Of a stretch of 64,000 nucleotides of DNA, positions 27,112-35,613 are shown piece by piece (position 1 is the first letter of the stretch; each line of letters starts with the position of its first letter). Origin of the DNA: Acidobacteriaceae bacterium (GTDB taxonomy: Bacteria; Acidobacteriota; Terriglobia; Terriglobales; Acidobacteriaceae); the NCBI GenBank assembly GCA_030037705.1, contig JASHQE010000039.1, positions 1-64,000 of the forward strand, read 5' to 3'. Both the position numbers and the translations under genes were made by a program. The notes under the pieces are model-generated. The model did no database searches, had not been told where the DNA came from, and saw nothing but the letters and a program-made list of their open reading frames with translations.

Positions 27112-27151
27112 TGGCAAGAATTTGCTATGTCAGTGTGGCATTTATTTGCCA
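27112..27151 (+). promoter_or_regulatory. Two palindromic operator-like boxes upstream of exopolysaccharide cluster 1
   Basis: TGGCAAGAATTTGCTA (27112-27127) and TGGCATTTATTTGCCA (27136-27151) both fit TGGCAA-N4-TTGCCA and are offset by 24 bases, on one face of the helix to within about two turns. They lie about 180-220 bases before the chain-length gene in the 725-base gap 26608-27332, where I see no gene. They resemble -24/-12 promoters but have nine rather than ten bases between GG and GC, so a repressor or activator site is the better reading. Confidence 0.45.
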
Positions 27152-27332
27152 CAGAAAAAGGCAGGCCCGCACGATGCGAGTTGTTAGCGAGAGAGGTTAT
27201 TCATGGTAATGAACGTTTGCCAACGCTTTTGAGGCGACCTGAACGGATCGTGGCGGCTGATCTACCTCACAGTTTGCTGCCCAACAAACCGATTCCAACG
27301 TCAAAAGGCATTCCCCCCCCGGAGCTTAGCTT

Positions 27333-28934
27333 ATGCAGAGTCTTCCAGGCAGCGTGACAGTACAGGACAGCGGTTCTTTGCGATCCGCGGTCGAGTCTAT
27401 CTTCCGATACAGGCAATTGTGGATTTTCGTGGCGGCAGGCGTGATTGCGCTCACACTGCTCTACACCTTGCTGATGCCCAAAGAGTACCGGTCAGAGATG
27501 GAGATCCTGGTTCAAAACACACGCGGCGCAGAGCAGATCACTCCTGATCGCAACACCGGCACAGTGACGATCAACGATGTTACGGAAGAGCAGATCAACT
27601 CGGAGATTGAGTTGCTGCGCAGCCGCGGCCTCGCCAATGTGGTTGTCGATCCGCAGTGGAACAGCCGGCAGGTATCGGCGTTGAGCTATGCACAGCTTAA
27701 GGCTCACGACAAGGCTGTGGCAGAGTTTGAAAAACATCTGTCAGCGGAGCTGGTGCGAAAATCGAACATTATTCATCTTACGTACACGGCGTCCGATCCG
27801 CATCAGGCGACCGAATATATGACGCGGCTGCTGACGGCTTTTCTGGCAAAGCAGCGGGAGATCGCGCAGCCGCCGGGCACGGCAGACTTCTTCGCATCAG
27901 AAGCGGAACGCTACAAGCATGAACTCGATGATGCGCAGCAAAAACTGACCGCATTCCAGCAGAAGCAGCAGATCGTCTCAGTCCCGGATACAGAGCAGTC
28001 GATCGACGGTCAAGTCAACGCGGCGGAGGCCGAGTTGCGCAGCACCGATGCGCAGATCAGCGAAGTAACGCGCAAGCTGGGGACGCAAACGCGACAGCTC
28101 AAAGGGATATCCGCGCGACAAACGACTGTGGAGCGCACAGTTCCCAATGAATATTCAATTGAGCAGCTCAATACCATGCTCGCCGAGCTCGAAAACAAGC
28201 GGACGACACTGCTGACAAAGTTTACAGAGAACGACAGGCTCGTCCAAGAGGTTAACAAGCAAATTGCGGATACGAAAGCGTCGCTGGCGAACGCGCAGCA
28301 CATGACTTCGCAGGAACAATCAACAGATGTCAATCCCGTGTGGCAGGCGGTAACGGGTTCGATTATTGAAAACGAAGCTGACCGACAGGCATTGAGAGCG
28401 CGGCATGATGCTCTGGTGCAGCAGATCGCGGGGCTGCGCGGTAACTTATCCGATGTAGAAGGGTCAACGGTGGAATACACGACGCTGCGCCAGCAAGTGA
28501 CCGACCTCGAAAACAATTATCAGCTCTATACGCAAAAGCGGGATGAGGCGCGGATTGCGGACCAGATGAATGCTAATAGGCTTCTCAATGTGTCCATCGC
28601 GCAAAGCCCGACATTTACGATTTCACCGTTCCGGCCAAAACCGATGGTGGATATGGTGCTGGGAGGTTTTACCGCGGTGATCCTGGCGAGCTTCGTTGTC
28701 TTCTTTGCCGAGATGGGCCGGAGCACAATTGCCAGTTCCAACGAGCTCGAAAGAGTGTCGCAATTCCCGGTGCTGGCGGTCGTTTCATTGGATCGGAACC
28801 GCGGTGAGCTCATGGATCAGCTCCGCGATGGCGCTCCGGTGCTTATTGGAATGACTCCGTCAAGCGGAATGAGAAACGAAGCTGCCGCGGGCTCGGCCTT
28901 AATGCGATATCGGAGGGAGTTGCGAGCGCTATGA
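27333..28934 (+). CDS. Wzz/GumC-type polysaccharide chain-length determinant
   Basis: This 533-residue protein has the PCP-2a layout. The N-terminal membrane segment (about 30-50; LWIFVAAGVIALTLLYTLL) is followed by a Wzz domain (EYRSEMEILVQNT, INSEIELLRSRGL), a long coiled coil (about 190-390) and a second membrane segment (about 435-457) preceded by a Pro-rich motif (FRPKPMVDM). It sets chain length together with a BY-kinase and the outer-membrane export protein. It overlaps the next gene by four bases (ATGA). It opens cluster 1. Confidence 0.88.
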   Translation: MQSLPGSVTVQDSGSLRSAVESIFRYRQLWIFVAAGVIALTLLYTLLMPKEYRSEMEILVQNTRGAEQITPDRNTGTVTINDVTEEQINSEIELLRSRGLANVVVDPQWNSRQVSALSYAQLKAHDKAVAEFEKHLSAELVRKSNIIHLTYTASDPHQATEYMTRLLTAFLAKQREIAQPPGTADFFASEAERYKHELDDAQQKLTAFQQKQQIVSVPDTEQSIDGQVNAAEAELRSTDAQISEVTRKLGTQTRQLKGISARQTTVERTVPNEYSIEQLNTMLAELENKRTTLLTKFTENDRLVQEVNKQIADTKASLANAQHMTSQEQSTDVNPVWQAVTGSIIENEADRQALRARHDALVQQIAGLRGNLSDVEGSTVEYTTLRQQVTDLENNYQLYTQKRDEARIADQMNANRLLNVSIAQSPTFTISPFRPKPMVDMVLGGFTAVILASFVVFFAEMGRSTIASSNELERVSQFPVLAVVSLDRNRGELMDQLRDGAPVLIGMTPSSGMRNEAAAGSALMRYRRELRAL

Positions 28935-29596
28935 GCACTTTGCTGAATCCTACAATCACCAGCGCGCAGACAGAGCGCGAAGTTGTTTGCCGCGAGGCTG
29001 TTTTTGACACGCTGCTTTATACCGTGTTTCAGAAGCCGCGCGAGCTTGATTCGGCTGGAACCGTCGTCGCACTGAGCGCGCCGAACCGCGGCGCAGGCGT
29101 GACCCATACCGCGCGGGCATTAGTGCGTGAACTGACAAAAAGTGAACTCACCTCCGTCGCCGGAGTGAATGTCAGCTTTCTCCGCAAACTTCACGAGCCG
29201 ACGATCGAGGCGATTCACAAGTCTTTCGCGAGATTTCAGGCCCGCTCCGGAAGCGGAGTTTGGGAGACCACGCCGCAGACGTCATCGTTGGCCATTCCAG
29301 AACATCGTGGACCCTGGGAGGGAAGCTGGCAATATCGCCGCGACTGCATCGAGTTGCTGCGGTTTGAGTTCGATCACACGATCATCGATTGTCCTTCGCT
29401 GGAGGAATCTGGCGACCTGTTGAGCATAGCTCCCTTTGTGGATGGAGTGATTCTGGTTGTGGAAGCGAACAAGACACGGCGCGAGCAGCCGCGTCAGGCT
29501 GAACAGGTGATAGCGGCGGCAGGGGGTAAGTTTCTCGGTTACATCTTGAACAAGCGAACTCATGAAGTGCCGGACTGGTTATATCGGAACCTCTAA
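28931..29596 (+). CDS. BY-kinase/CpsD-like P-loop protein with degenerate Walker A
   Basis: This 221-residue protein has the position and fold pattern of the cytoplasmic part of a bacterial tyrosine kinase. The first strand is TVVALSAPNRGAGVTHTARA, where a kinase would have GEGKS/T, so the catalytic Lys is replaced by Val. Walker B-like HTIIDCPSL and the following GVILVVEANKTRREQ are kept. There is no C-terminal Tyr cluster. It is therefore probably unable to bind ATP normally and may act as a structural partner of the Wzz protein. The cluster 2 homologue at 52.4 kb has an intact site. Confidence 0.72.
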   Translation: MSTLLNPTITSAQTEREVVCREAVFDTLLYTVFQKPRELDSAGTVVALSAPNRGAGVTHTARALVRELTKSELTSVAGVNVSFLRKLHEPTIEAIHKSFARFQARSGSGVWETTPQTSSLAIPEHRGPWEGSWQYRRDCIELLRFEFDHTIIDCPSLEESGDLLSIAPFVDGVILVVEANKTRREQPRQAEQVIAAAGGKFLGYILNKRTHEVPDWLYRNL

Positions 29597-29630
29597 ATGC
29601 CTTGTGCTCGCTGGAATGCGAGGAGGAATT

Positions 29631-30281
29631 ATGAACAGAGTGCTTACCCTGCTGTTCTTTGTCGGGCTCGTTTTTCCAGCTACAGGCCGAGCTGACGAGC
29701 AGCTTCACACCCGGCCGGTGTACACGTTGCACACTGGCGACGTGATCGTTCTGAACTATCGATACACTCCGGAGTTCAATCAAACCGTCACTGTACAACC
29801 GGATGGCTGCGTGGATCTGAATGTTGTGGGCTATATCAAGGTTGCAGACCTGACACTAAGCCAAGTGCACGATCGGATTGTGGATCTGGCCTCAAAAGAG
29901 CTTAATCACCCAGATCTCACCATTACGTTAAAGGAGTTTCAGCAGCCTTATGTCGTGGTGGCCGGCGAGGTGGACCGGCCAGGCAAGATCGAACTCCGGG
30001 AGACGACAACTGCTCTGCAGGCGGTGATGCTTGCGGGCGGATTCAAGGATTCCGCGAAAGACACGCAGGTATTGCTTTTCCGGCGCATCAATGGAGATAT
30101 GGCCGAAGTCAGAAAGTTAGACCTGCACAACATCAAAAAGAGTGGAGATCTGGAGCGAGATACAGAACTTGAGCCGGGCGACATGTTGCTTGTGACTCGC
30201 AATAAGATGGAGCACCTTTCGCGCTTCATGAAGGCCAGTAATCTGGGCGTCTACTTCAATCCCTTTCCAGTTGCGCCATAG
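29631..30281 (+). CDS. Polysaccharide export protein (Wza-type, SLBB)
   Basis: The ATG at 29631 is preceded by AGGAGG and gives 216 residues with a clear signal peptide (MNRVLTLLFFVGLVFPATGRA). A Poly_export domain follows (about 30-110; YTLHTGDVIVLNYRYTPEFN, VTVQPDGCVDLNVVGYI), then one SLBB domain (about 115-165; YVVVAGEVDRPGKIELRE). No lipobox Cys is seen, unlike enterobacterial Wza. It forms the periplasm-to-surface channel for the cluster 1 polymer, between the P-loop protein and the sugar transferase. Confidence 0.87.
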   Translation: MNRVLTLLFFVGLVFPATGRADEQLHTRPVYTLHTGDVIVLNYRYTPEFNQTVTVQPDGCVDLNVVGYIKVADLTLSQVHDRIVDLASKELNHPDLTITLKEFQQPYVVVAGEVDRPGKIELRETTTALQAVMLAGGFKDSAKDTQVLLFRRINGDMAEVRKLDLHNIKKSGDLERDTELEPGDMLLVTRNKMEHLSRFMKASNLGVYFNPFPVAP

Positions 30282-30366
30282 TGGACGGAATGGATGACTG
30301 AGAATTGTGCCGCGCATGAGGCGGTGAAGGCAAACTGCGCTCCAGCGGCGCTCATCATGGAGTCAT

Positions 30367-31893
30367 ATGCAGCCGAATTTCCAGGCCGAACATGAAGGAA
30401 CAGCGGGAATGGATTTAACCGCTCCTCCATTCGTGCTTACGATGCCGGACCCTGCAGTGCGCTTGCAGCCTACGGTAGCGCGCGGAATCGCGGGCAGTGC
30501 AATTAGCGTTGTGGATTTGCTGTTCCTTAGCATGACGCTGATCTATATGGCGCTCTTTGCGAGCGGCAATACAACATCGGACAACCTGATTGCGATGCTG
30601 TCGATGAAGATCACCGTCGGACACTTCGCGACACTTACGCTTTGCTGGGTTGCGTGGCGGCTGTGCTATTCCTATTCCGGCTTGTATACCTGGCAGCATG
30701 TGCAGTCGGCGAAGGGCGTACTGGGCCGCGTGATTGCAGCCGCGGGATTTTCTGCGTTAATAGGCGGTCAGGTGATTGGATGCTTGTGGCACAACGGCCA
30801 TGCAATCCGTTTCACTCTCTATTTTTGGGCTGCGGCAGCGTGCAGCACGTTAATGGCCCGCGCGACGCTGGGTATTTTTCATATGTATCTGCGGCCGCGG
30901 CTGCGGCGAAGCAGAAATGCAGTCATCGTGGGCAGCGGTTCGCGCGGGGCGGCCATCCGGGAAGAATTAAAGACCCACCCGGAGTGGGATTACAAGTTTC
31001 TGGGCTTTATCGACTCGAATCTACGCGACGTGCCGGGAACAACCGAAGGCTTGCTGGGGAGAATCAACGATCTCGAAACGATTTTGATGCGGCAGGTCGT
31101 GGATGAGGTTATCATCGCCGTTCCCGCAAAGACACAATACGCGACCATCGAGCGGGTCATCTCAGTGTGCGAGCGCGTGGGCGTGCAGGTGCAGTATTGG
31201 GAAGAGCTGTTTGAGAAGTCGCAGCGGATTCACTGCTATCGCGAGAAGCACGATCACCGGCGCATCGTTTTGAAGATGGTTCACGACGATTATCGGCAGC
31301 GCATTAAGCGGGCTCTGGACATCTGCGGCGCTGCATTTGGATTGCTGGTGTGTGCGCCGCTATTCGTATTGGTTGCCGTTCTCATCAAATCCACAAGCAA
31401 GGGCCCCGTTCTGTTCAAGCAGGAGCGCTACGGCCTCGGGAAACGCACATTTCGGATTCTCAAGTTCAGAACGATGGTCGAAAATGCCGAGGCCGCGCAG
31501 GCGACTCTGGAGCATATGAATCAAAATAGCGGCCCGGTGTTCAAAATCTTCAAAGATCCGCGGATCACAAAGGTGGGAGCATTTTTGCGCCAGACATCGA
31601 TTGATGAGCTACCGCAGTTGATCAACGTGCTGAAGGGCGAGATGTCCCTGGTAGGGCCGCGCCCCTTGAATAAGCGCGATGTGAGCAGGTTTTCCGAGGC
31701 GTGGCTGATGCGGCGGTTCAGCGTAAAGCCGGGACTGACCTGTCTGTGGCAGATCAGCGGGCGCAGCAACGTAAGCTTCGATCGCTGGATCGCGCTCGAT
31801 TTGCACTACATCGATCATTGGTCATTGCAGATGGATCTGAAGATCCTTGCGTTGACGCTTCCGGCTGTGATCAGGGGCACGGGGGCTGCATGA
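30367..31893 (+). CDS. Polyprenyl-phosphate sugar-1-phosphate transferase (WbaP/WcaJ type)
   Basis: This 508-residue initiating enzyme has four N-terminal membrane segments (about 40-165), a CoA-binding-like Rossmann part (about 180-290; AVIVGSGSRGAAIREEL), a re-entrant helix (about 318-342) and the catalytic domain. That domain carries LKFRTM, TSIDELPQLINVLKGEMSLVGPRP and GLTCLWQISGRSNVSFDRW. It moves a hexose-1-phosphate from UDP-sugar to undecaprenyl phosphate, starting the repeat unit. A GGAG sits before the ATG. The next gene overlaps by ATGA. The first sugar is likely Glc or Gal but is not readable from sequence. Confidence 0.9.
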   Translation: MQPNFQAEHEGTAGMDLTAPPFVLTMPDPAVRLQPTVARGIAGSAISVVDLLFLSMTLIYMALFASGNTTSDNLIAMLSMKITVGHFATLTLCWVAWRLCYSYSGLYTWQHVQSAKGVLGRVIAAAGFSALIGGQVIGCLWHNGHAIRFTLYFWAAAACSTLMARATLGIFHMYLRPRLRRSRNAVIVGSGSRGAAIREELKTHPEWDYKFLGFIDSNLRDVPGTTEGLLGRINDLETILMRQVVDEVIIAVPAKTQYATIERVISVCERVGVQVQYWEELFEKSQRIHCYREKHDHRRIVLKMVHDDYRQRIKRALDICGAAFGLLVCAPLFVLVAVLIKSTSKGPVLFKQERYGLGKRTFRILKFRTMVENAEAAQATLEHMNQNSGPVFKIFKDPRITKVGAFLRQTSIDELPQLINVLKGEMSLVGPRPLNKRDVSRFSEAWLMRRFSVKPGLTCLWQISGRSNVSFDRWIALDLHYIDHWSLQMDLKILALTLPAVIRGTGAA

Positions 31894-33122
31894 GCTGCAA
31901 TGCAAAAAAGCGCCTAGTCTTCACAAGTCATACCGGCCGGGTGAGCGGCGCAGAGCGCGTGCTGCTGGGCATTTTGCGCGGACTGGACCGCGAACGCTAC
32001 GAACCGTTCGTTGTGTGCCCCGAGGACGGAGGATTGCACACGGCGGTGGTGGCTGAAGGAATTTCGTATTTACCTATACCGTCCCTGCGTGCGCGCTTCA
32101 CGTGGAACCCGGTTCGATTGTTGGGTTATGTCTTCTCCATTGCCCAATCCATGCTTCTGGTCCGAAGGAGAATTCTCGATCTTGATCCGGATCTTGTCCA
32201 TGCCAACTCGCCGCGCGCCGGCATCGTCGCCACGCTTGCCACAGCAGGAACGTCGAAAACTGTGGTCTGGCATGTGCACGATATCCTTCCACGGCATCCC
32301 GTAAGCGTTGTGGTCCGGCTGCTGGCCTATTTGTCACGCCGGACGCAAGTCATTGCGGTGTCCGATGCCACGGCAGAAGCTTTCAGCAGCAGGCTGCCTT
32401 TCAAAAATCGGATACAGACGATCCATAACGGGGTCGACCTGAGCTGCTTCCCAAGAAAACAACCTGGTGATGTGGAGTTTAAGAGAAGGTTGGGCATTCC
32501 AGAGGGATCGTTTCTGGTTTGCGCCGTTGGGCAAATCTGCGCGCGTAAAGGGCTCATGGAATTGTCGCAGGCCTTTGCGCAGAGTTATGCGAGCACGCCG
32601 TCGATGCATCTTGCCATCGTGGGAAAGGTCGTTTTTGAACACGAGAAGCCTTATGGAGAGCAGCTGCTTGCATATGTAACCAGGACGAAGATCAGCAGCC
32701 GGGTCCACTTCGCGGGCGAGGTGCGCGACGCCGCAGCAGTTCTGCGGGGAGCCGATCTTCTGGTTCTGAACTCGCTCGAAGAGCCGTTCGGCCTGGTGCT
32801 GGTTGAAGCGATGGCAAGCGGGACGCCTGTGCTCGCGAGCAGGGTGGGTGGGATTCCCGAGATTGTTATCCATGGGACAAACGGATGGCTGGTTGAGAGA
32901 GGAGATATCGTTGGTTTGTCCAGGAAGCTTGTGGAGTTGTCGCAGAGCCCGGATGATCTCAAACGGACGGCGGAGATCGCATTCCTCAATACTTGTCCGC
33001 GATTTTCTTTGGAGCGATTCCACCGCAACCTGCATGTATTTTATGCCGAATTGGATGCCCGCGCCGCAGATAACCGGAGCATAGCCCGCGCTACAGCCCT
33101 TGTGAGGGACGAAAGCAAATAA
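31890..33122 (+). CDS. GT4 family glycosyltransferase
   Basis: The ATG at 31890 overlaps the previous stop by four bases and gives 410 residues. The N-terminal GT-B lobe starts RLVFTSHTGRVSGAERVLLG. The donor lobe has IHNGVDLSCF, VCAVGQICARKGLMELSQAF and the family EX7E signature in LNSLEEPFGLVLVEAMASGT. Second of the tightly overlapping transferase run, it adds one sugar of the repeat unit in the cytoplasm. Donor and linkage are unknown. Confidence 0.87.
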   Translation: MSCNAKKRLVFTSHTGRVSGAERVLLGILRGLDRERYEPFVVCPEDGGLHTAVVAEGISYLPIPSLRARFTWNPVRLLGYVFSIAQSMLLVRRRILDLDPDLVHANSPRAGIVATLATAGTSKTVVWHVHDILPRHPVSVVVRLLAYLSRRTQVIAVSDATAEAFSSRLPFKNRIQTIHNGVDLSCFPRKQPGDVEFKRRLGIPEGSFLVCAVGQICARKGLMELSQAFAQSYASTPSMHLAIVGKVVFEHEKPYGEQLLAYVTRTKISSRVHFAGEVRDAAAVLRGADLLVLNSLEEPFGLVLVEAMASGTPVLASRVGGIPEIVIHGTNGWLVERGDIVGLSRKLVELSQSPDDLKRTAEIAFLNTCPRFSLERFHRNLHVFYAELDARAADNRSIARATALVRDESK

Positions 33123-33133
33123 GGAGGAACTCT

Positions 33134-34258
33134 GTGGCGAAGATTGCGCTATTTCAAGATTATCTTGCGCAAAACGGGGGCGCTGAGCGAGTGACGGAAG
33201 CCATCCATCAGGCGCTGCCGGAGGTAGACCTGTACACTACGCTCGCGGTGCCGGAAAAGATCTCGCCTTATTTGCGCGATGCAGAGCCAAAGACAACCTG
33301 GATGCAGGCGCTTCCTGCGAAGTCGAAGCTCTACCGGCATTACTTTTTGCTTTATCCGCTGGCGATCGAGTCTGCGCGGATGGAAGCCTACGACCTGATT
33401 GTGAGCAGTTGCTGCGGATATTCGAAGGGCGTACGGCGCGGACCTGATGCAGTTCATGTGTGCTACTGCCACAACCCCATGCGCTGGGTATGGCGATTCC
33501 CGGAGTACATGGCGCGCGAAAAATTCAACAAGCCTGCAAAGCTTGCACTAAAACTTCTGGTGCAGGGTCTGAAACGGTGGGAGATGCAGGCAGCGAGCCG
33601 GCCAGATTATTACATCGCCAATTCGCATATCGTAGCGGAGCGCTTGAAAGATGCGTTCGGAGTCGACGCAACTGTAATTGAGCCGCCCATTATAACGTCG
33701 CGTTTCCGGGTCAGCAGAGAAACGGAAGACTACTACCTCATCCTTGCGCGCCTGGTTCCCTACAAACGAATCGATCTGGCGATCGAAGCATGCATGAAGA
33801 CAAATCGCCGCCTGTTTGTTATTGGCGATGGCTCCGACCGGCAGAGATTAGAGAGCCTCGCAGGCCCGACGATTTCCTTTCTGGGCCGTCAGCCGGATGA
33901 GGCAGTGAATCGGTATGCGAGCCGGTGCCGCGCACTGATCTTTCCCGGCGAAGAGGATTTTGGCATGGCGCCACTCGAAGTCAATGCGGCAGGACGGCCC
34001 GTAATTGCTTACGGGGCAGGAGGCGCGACGGAGACGATTCATGAAGGGTTGAATGGAGTGCTCTTCCCAGAGCAGACGGTTGAATCGCTGATCGAGGGAC
34101 TGGAGAAACTGGAGAGTCGCACATGGAATCCGGCCGCGATCCGGAAGCACGCGCTGCGCTATGACGTGGAGGTTTTTCAGGAGCGGCTGCTGAAGTTTCT
34201 ATGCCGGGTGTCGCCAGCCATCGAGGCAACCGGAATGCTCAGCCGGAGGGCCGGATGA
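33134..34258 (+). CDS. GT4 family glycosyltransferase (WbaZ-like)
   Basis: This 374-residue protein starts with GTG after a strong AAGGAGG. The acceptor lobe begins ALFQDYLAQNGGAERVTEAI and contains HVCYCHNPMRWVWRFPEYM, typical of a mannosyl/galactosyl-transferase subgroup found in capsule clusters. The donor lobe has YYLILARLVPYKRIDLAIEA, FVIGDGSDRQRL and FPGEEDFGMAPLEVNAAG. The stop overlaps the flippase start (ATGA). Sugar specificity is not known. Confidence 0.88.
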   Translation: MAKIALFQDYLAQNGGAERVTEAIHQALPEVDLYTTLAVPEKISPYLRDAEPKTTWMQALPAKSKLYRHYFLLYPLAIESARMEAYDLIVSSCCGYSKGVRRGPDAVHVCYCHNPMRWVWRFPEYMAREKFNKPAKLALKLLVQGLKRWEMQAASRPDYYIANSHIVAERLKDAFGVDATVIEPPIITSRFRVSRETEDYYLILARLVPYKRIDLAIEACMKTNRRLFVIGDGSDRQRLESLAGPTISFLGRQPDEAVNRYASRCRALIFPGEEDFGMAPLEVNAAGRPVIAYGAGGATETIHEGLNGVLFPEQTVESLIEGLEKLESRTWNPAAIRKHALRYDVEVFQERLLKFLCRVSPAIEATGMLSRRAG

Positions 34259-35613
34259 GTTCGATCCCCTTGGACACGATGGTTCGGCCTGCCGATAACA
34301 TGTCGCGGCAACGGCGGGGAGCATCTGCCGTCATCCAGTCGATCGCGAGCAAAATTATAATTCTCGGCCTGCAGGCGGGCACGGGCATCTTGACCGCACG
34401 CACCTTGCGACCGGCCGGGCGCGGTGAGCTGGCTGCGATGATTCTTTGGCCGCTCTTTGCGGCGAGCGTGACGACGCTTGGCGTGCCTAGCTCGCTGATC
34501 TATCATTTGCGCCGCTATCCGGAAGAGCGCGACCGACTGGTCGCAAACGGGTTCGTGATTTCGGTATTTATGGGAGTGGTTGCCGCTGCGCTAACCGCGG
34601 TTGCCTTGCCCTGGTGGCTACGGCAATATTCTCCCTCAATCATTCGTGCTGCAGAATGGTTCCTGATCACGGTTCCCTTGTGCTCGGTGACGCTTGCTGG
34701 GCGCGCTGTGCTCGAGGCCTCGCATGACTTTTCCGCCTCGAATGCGATTCAGACGCTGACGCCATTCGCAACGCTCATCGGGTTGCTCCTGTTTCTCGGC
34801 TTTCACCATATCAATCCGCCAACCGCCGCGCTCTCTTACATCATTGCGTCGGTTCCCGCATTCTGGTGGATGATTGTGCGTCTGCGCCGGATTGGGATGA
34901 AAGCCGCGCCGGTCGAGGGCAGGATGATGAAGTGGATCCTCGGATACGGTGTCCGTTCGTATGGGATTGATGTGCTTGGCACACTGGCACTGCAAGTAGA
35001 TCAGGTTTTGGTAATAAGCCTGCTCAGTCCCGGTGCGATGGGTTCCTATGTTGTAGTGCTGAGCCTGTCGCGGATGTTGAACCTTTTCCAGAACTCGGTG
35101 GTGATGGTTTTGTTCCCGAAAGCGGCCGGCCGCTCCGCGAGCGAGGTTGTGGCCATGACCGGAGACGCCGCGCGTATCAGCAGCCTGGTCACTGCAGTCT
35201 GCGGAGTATTTGTGTGCCTCACCGGGCCCGCTCTGTTGCGCATTCTGTATGGCGCCGAGTACGTGCCAGCCGCGGGCGCACTGCGCATTCTGGTGATCGA
35301 AGTTGTGCTCTCCGGCGCAACGTTTGTGCTGGCCCAGGCCTTTATGGCGCTCGATCATCCCGGTGTTGTGACGCTCTTGCAGGCCCTCGGGCTTTCCCTG
35401 AGCATTCCCATGATGTTGTGGCTGATTCCACGGTACGGGATTTATGGCGCGGCCATTTCACTTCTAACCTCGACGACTGCGCGGTTGATCTTTGTCTGCG
35501 TGGGGTTCAAGGTATTTTTGAAGACGAGACCGCCAAAGCTGTTGCCGGTATTCGACGATGTTCGCTTCCTGATTGGAACGTTAGCCGCTTTGCGGGCGGA
35601 GCGCGCTTTATGA
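34255..35613 (+). CDS. Wzx-type oligosaccharide flippase
   Basis: The ATG at 34255 gives 452 residues with about 12-14 membrane segments and the pattern of the polysaccharide-synthase/MATE-like (MurJ/Wzx) superfamily. The first half includes SKIIILGLQAGTGILTARTL and GRGELAAMI; later come YGVRSYGIDVLGTLALQVDQ and LSRMLNLFQNSVVMVLFPKA, both typical for Wzx. It moves the lipid-linked repeat unit across the inner membrane. It overlaps both neighbours by four bases. Confidence 0.87.
   Translation: MSSIPLDTMVRPADNMSRQRRGASAVIQSIASKIIILGLQAGTGILTARTLRPAGRGELAAMILWPLFAASVTTLGVPSSLIYHLRRYPEERDRLVANGFVISVFMGVVAAALTAVALPWWLRQYSPSIIRAAEWFLITVPLCSVTLAGRAVLEASHDFSASNAIQTLTPFATLIGLLLFLGFHHINPPTAALSYIIASVPAFWWMIVRLRRIGMKAAPVEGRMMKWILGYGVRSYGIDVLGTLALQVDQVLVISLLSPGAMGSYVVVLSLSRMLNLFQNSVVMVLFPKAAGRSASEVVAMTGDAARISSLVTAVCGVFVCLTGPALLRILYGAEYVPAAGALRILVIEVVLSGATFVLAQAFMALDHPGVVTLLQALGLSLSIPMMLWLIPRYGIYGAAISLLTSTTARLIFVCVGFKVFLKTRPPKLLPVFDDVRFLIGTLAALRAERAL

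Noticed and set aside
27112-27149. TGGCAAGAATTTGC and TGGCATTTATTTGC as tandem sigma-54 promoters of cluster 1
   Set aside because: Both have nine bases between GG and GC; the palindromic design fits operators better.
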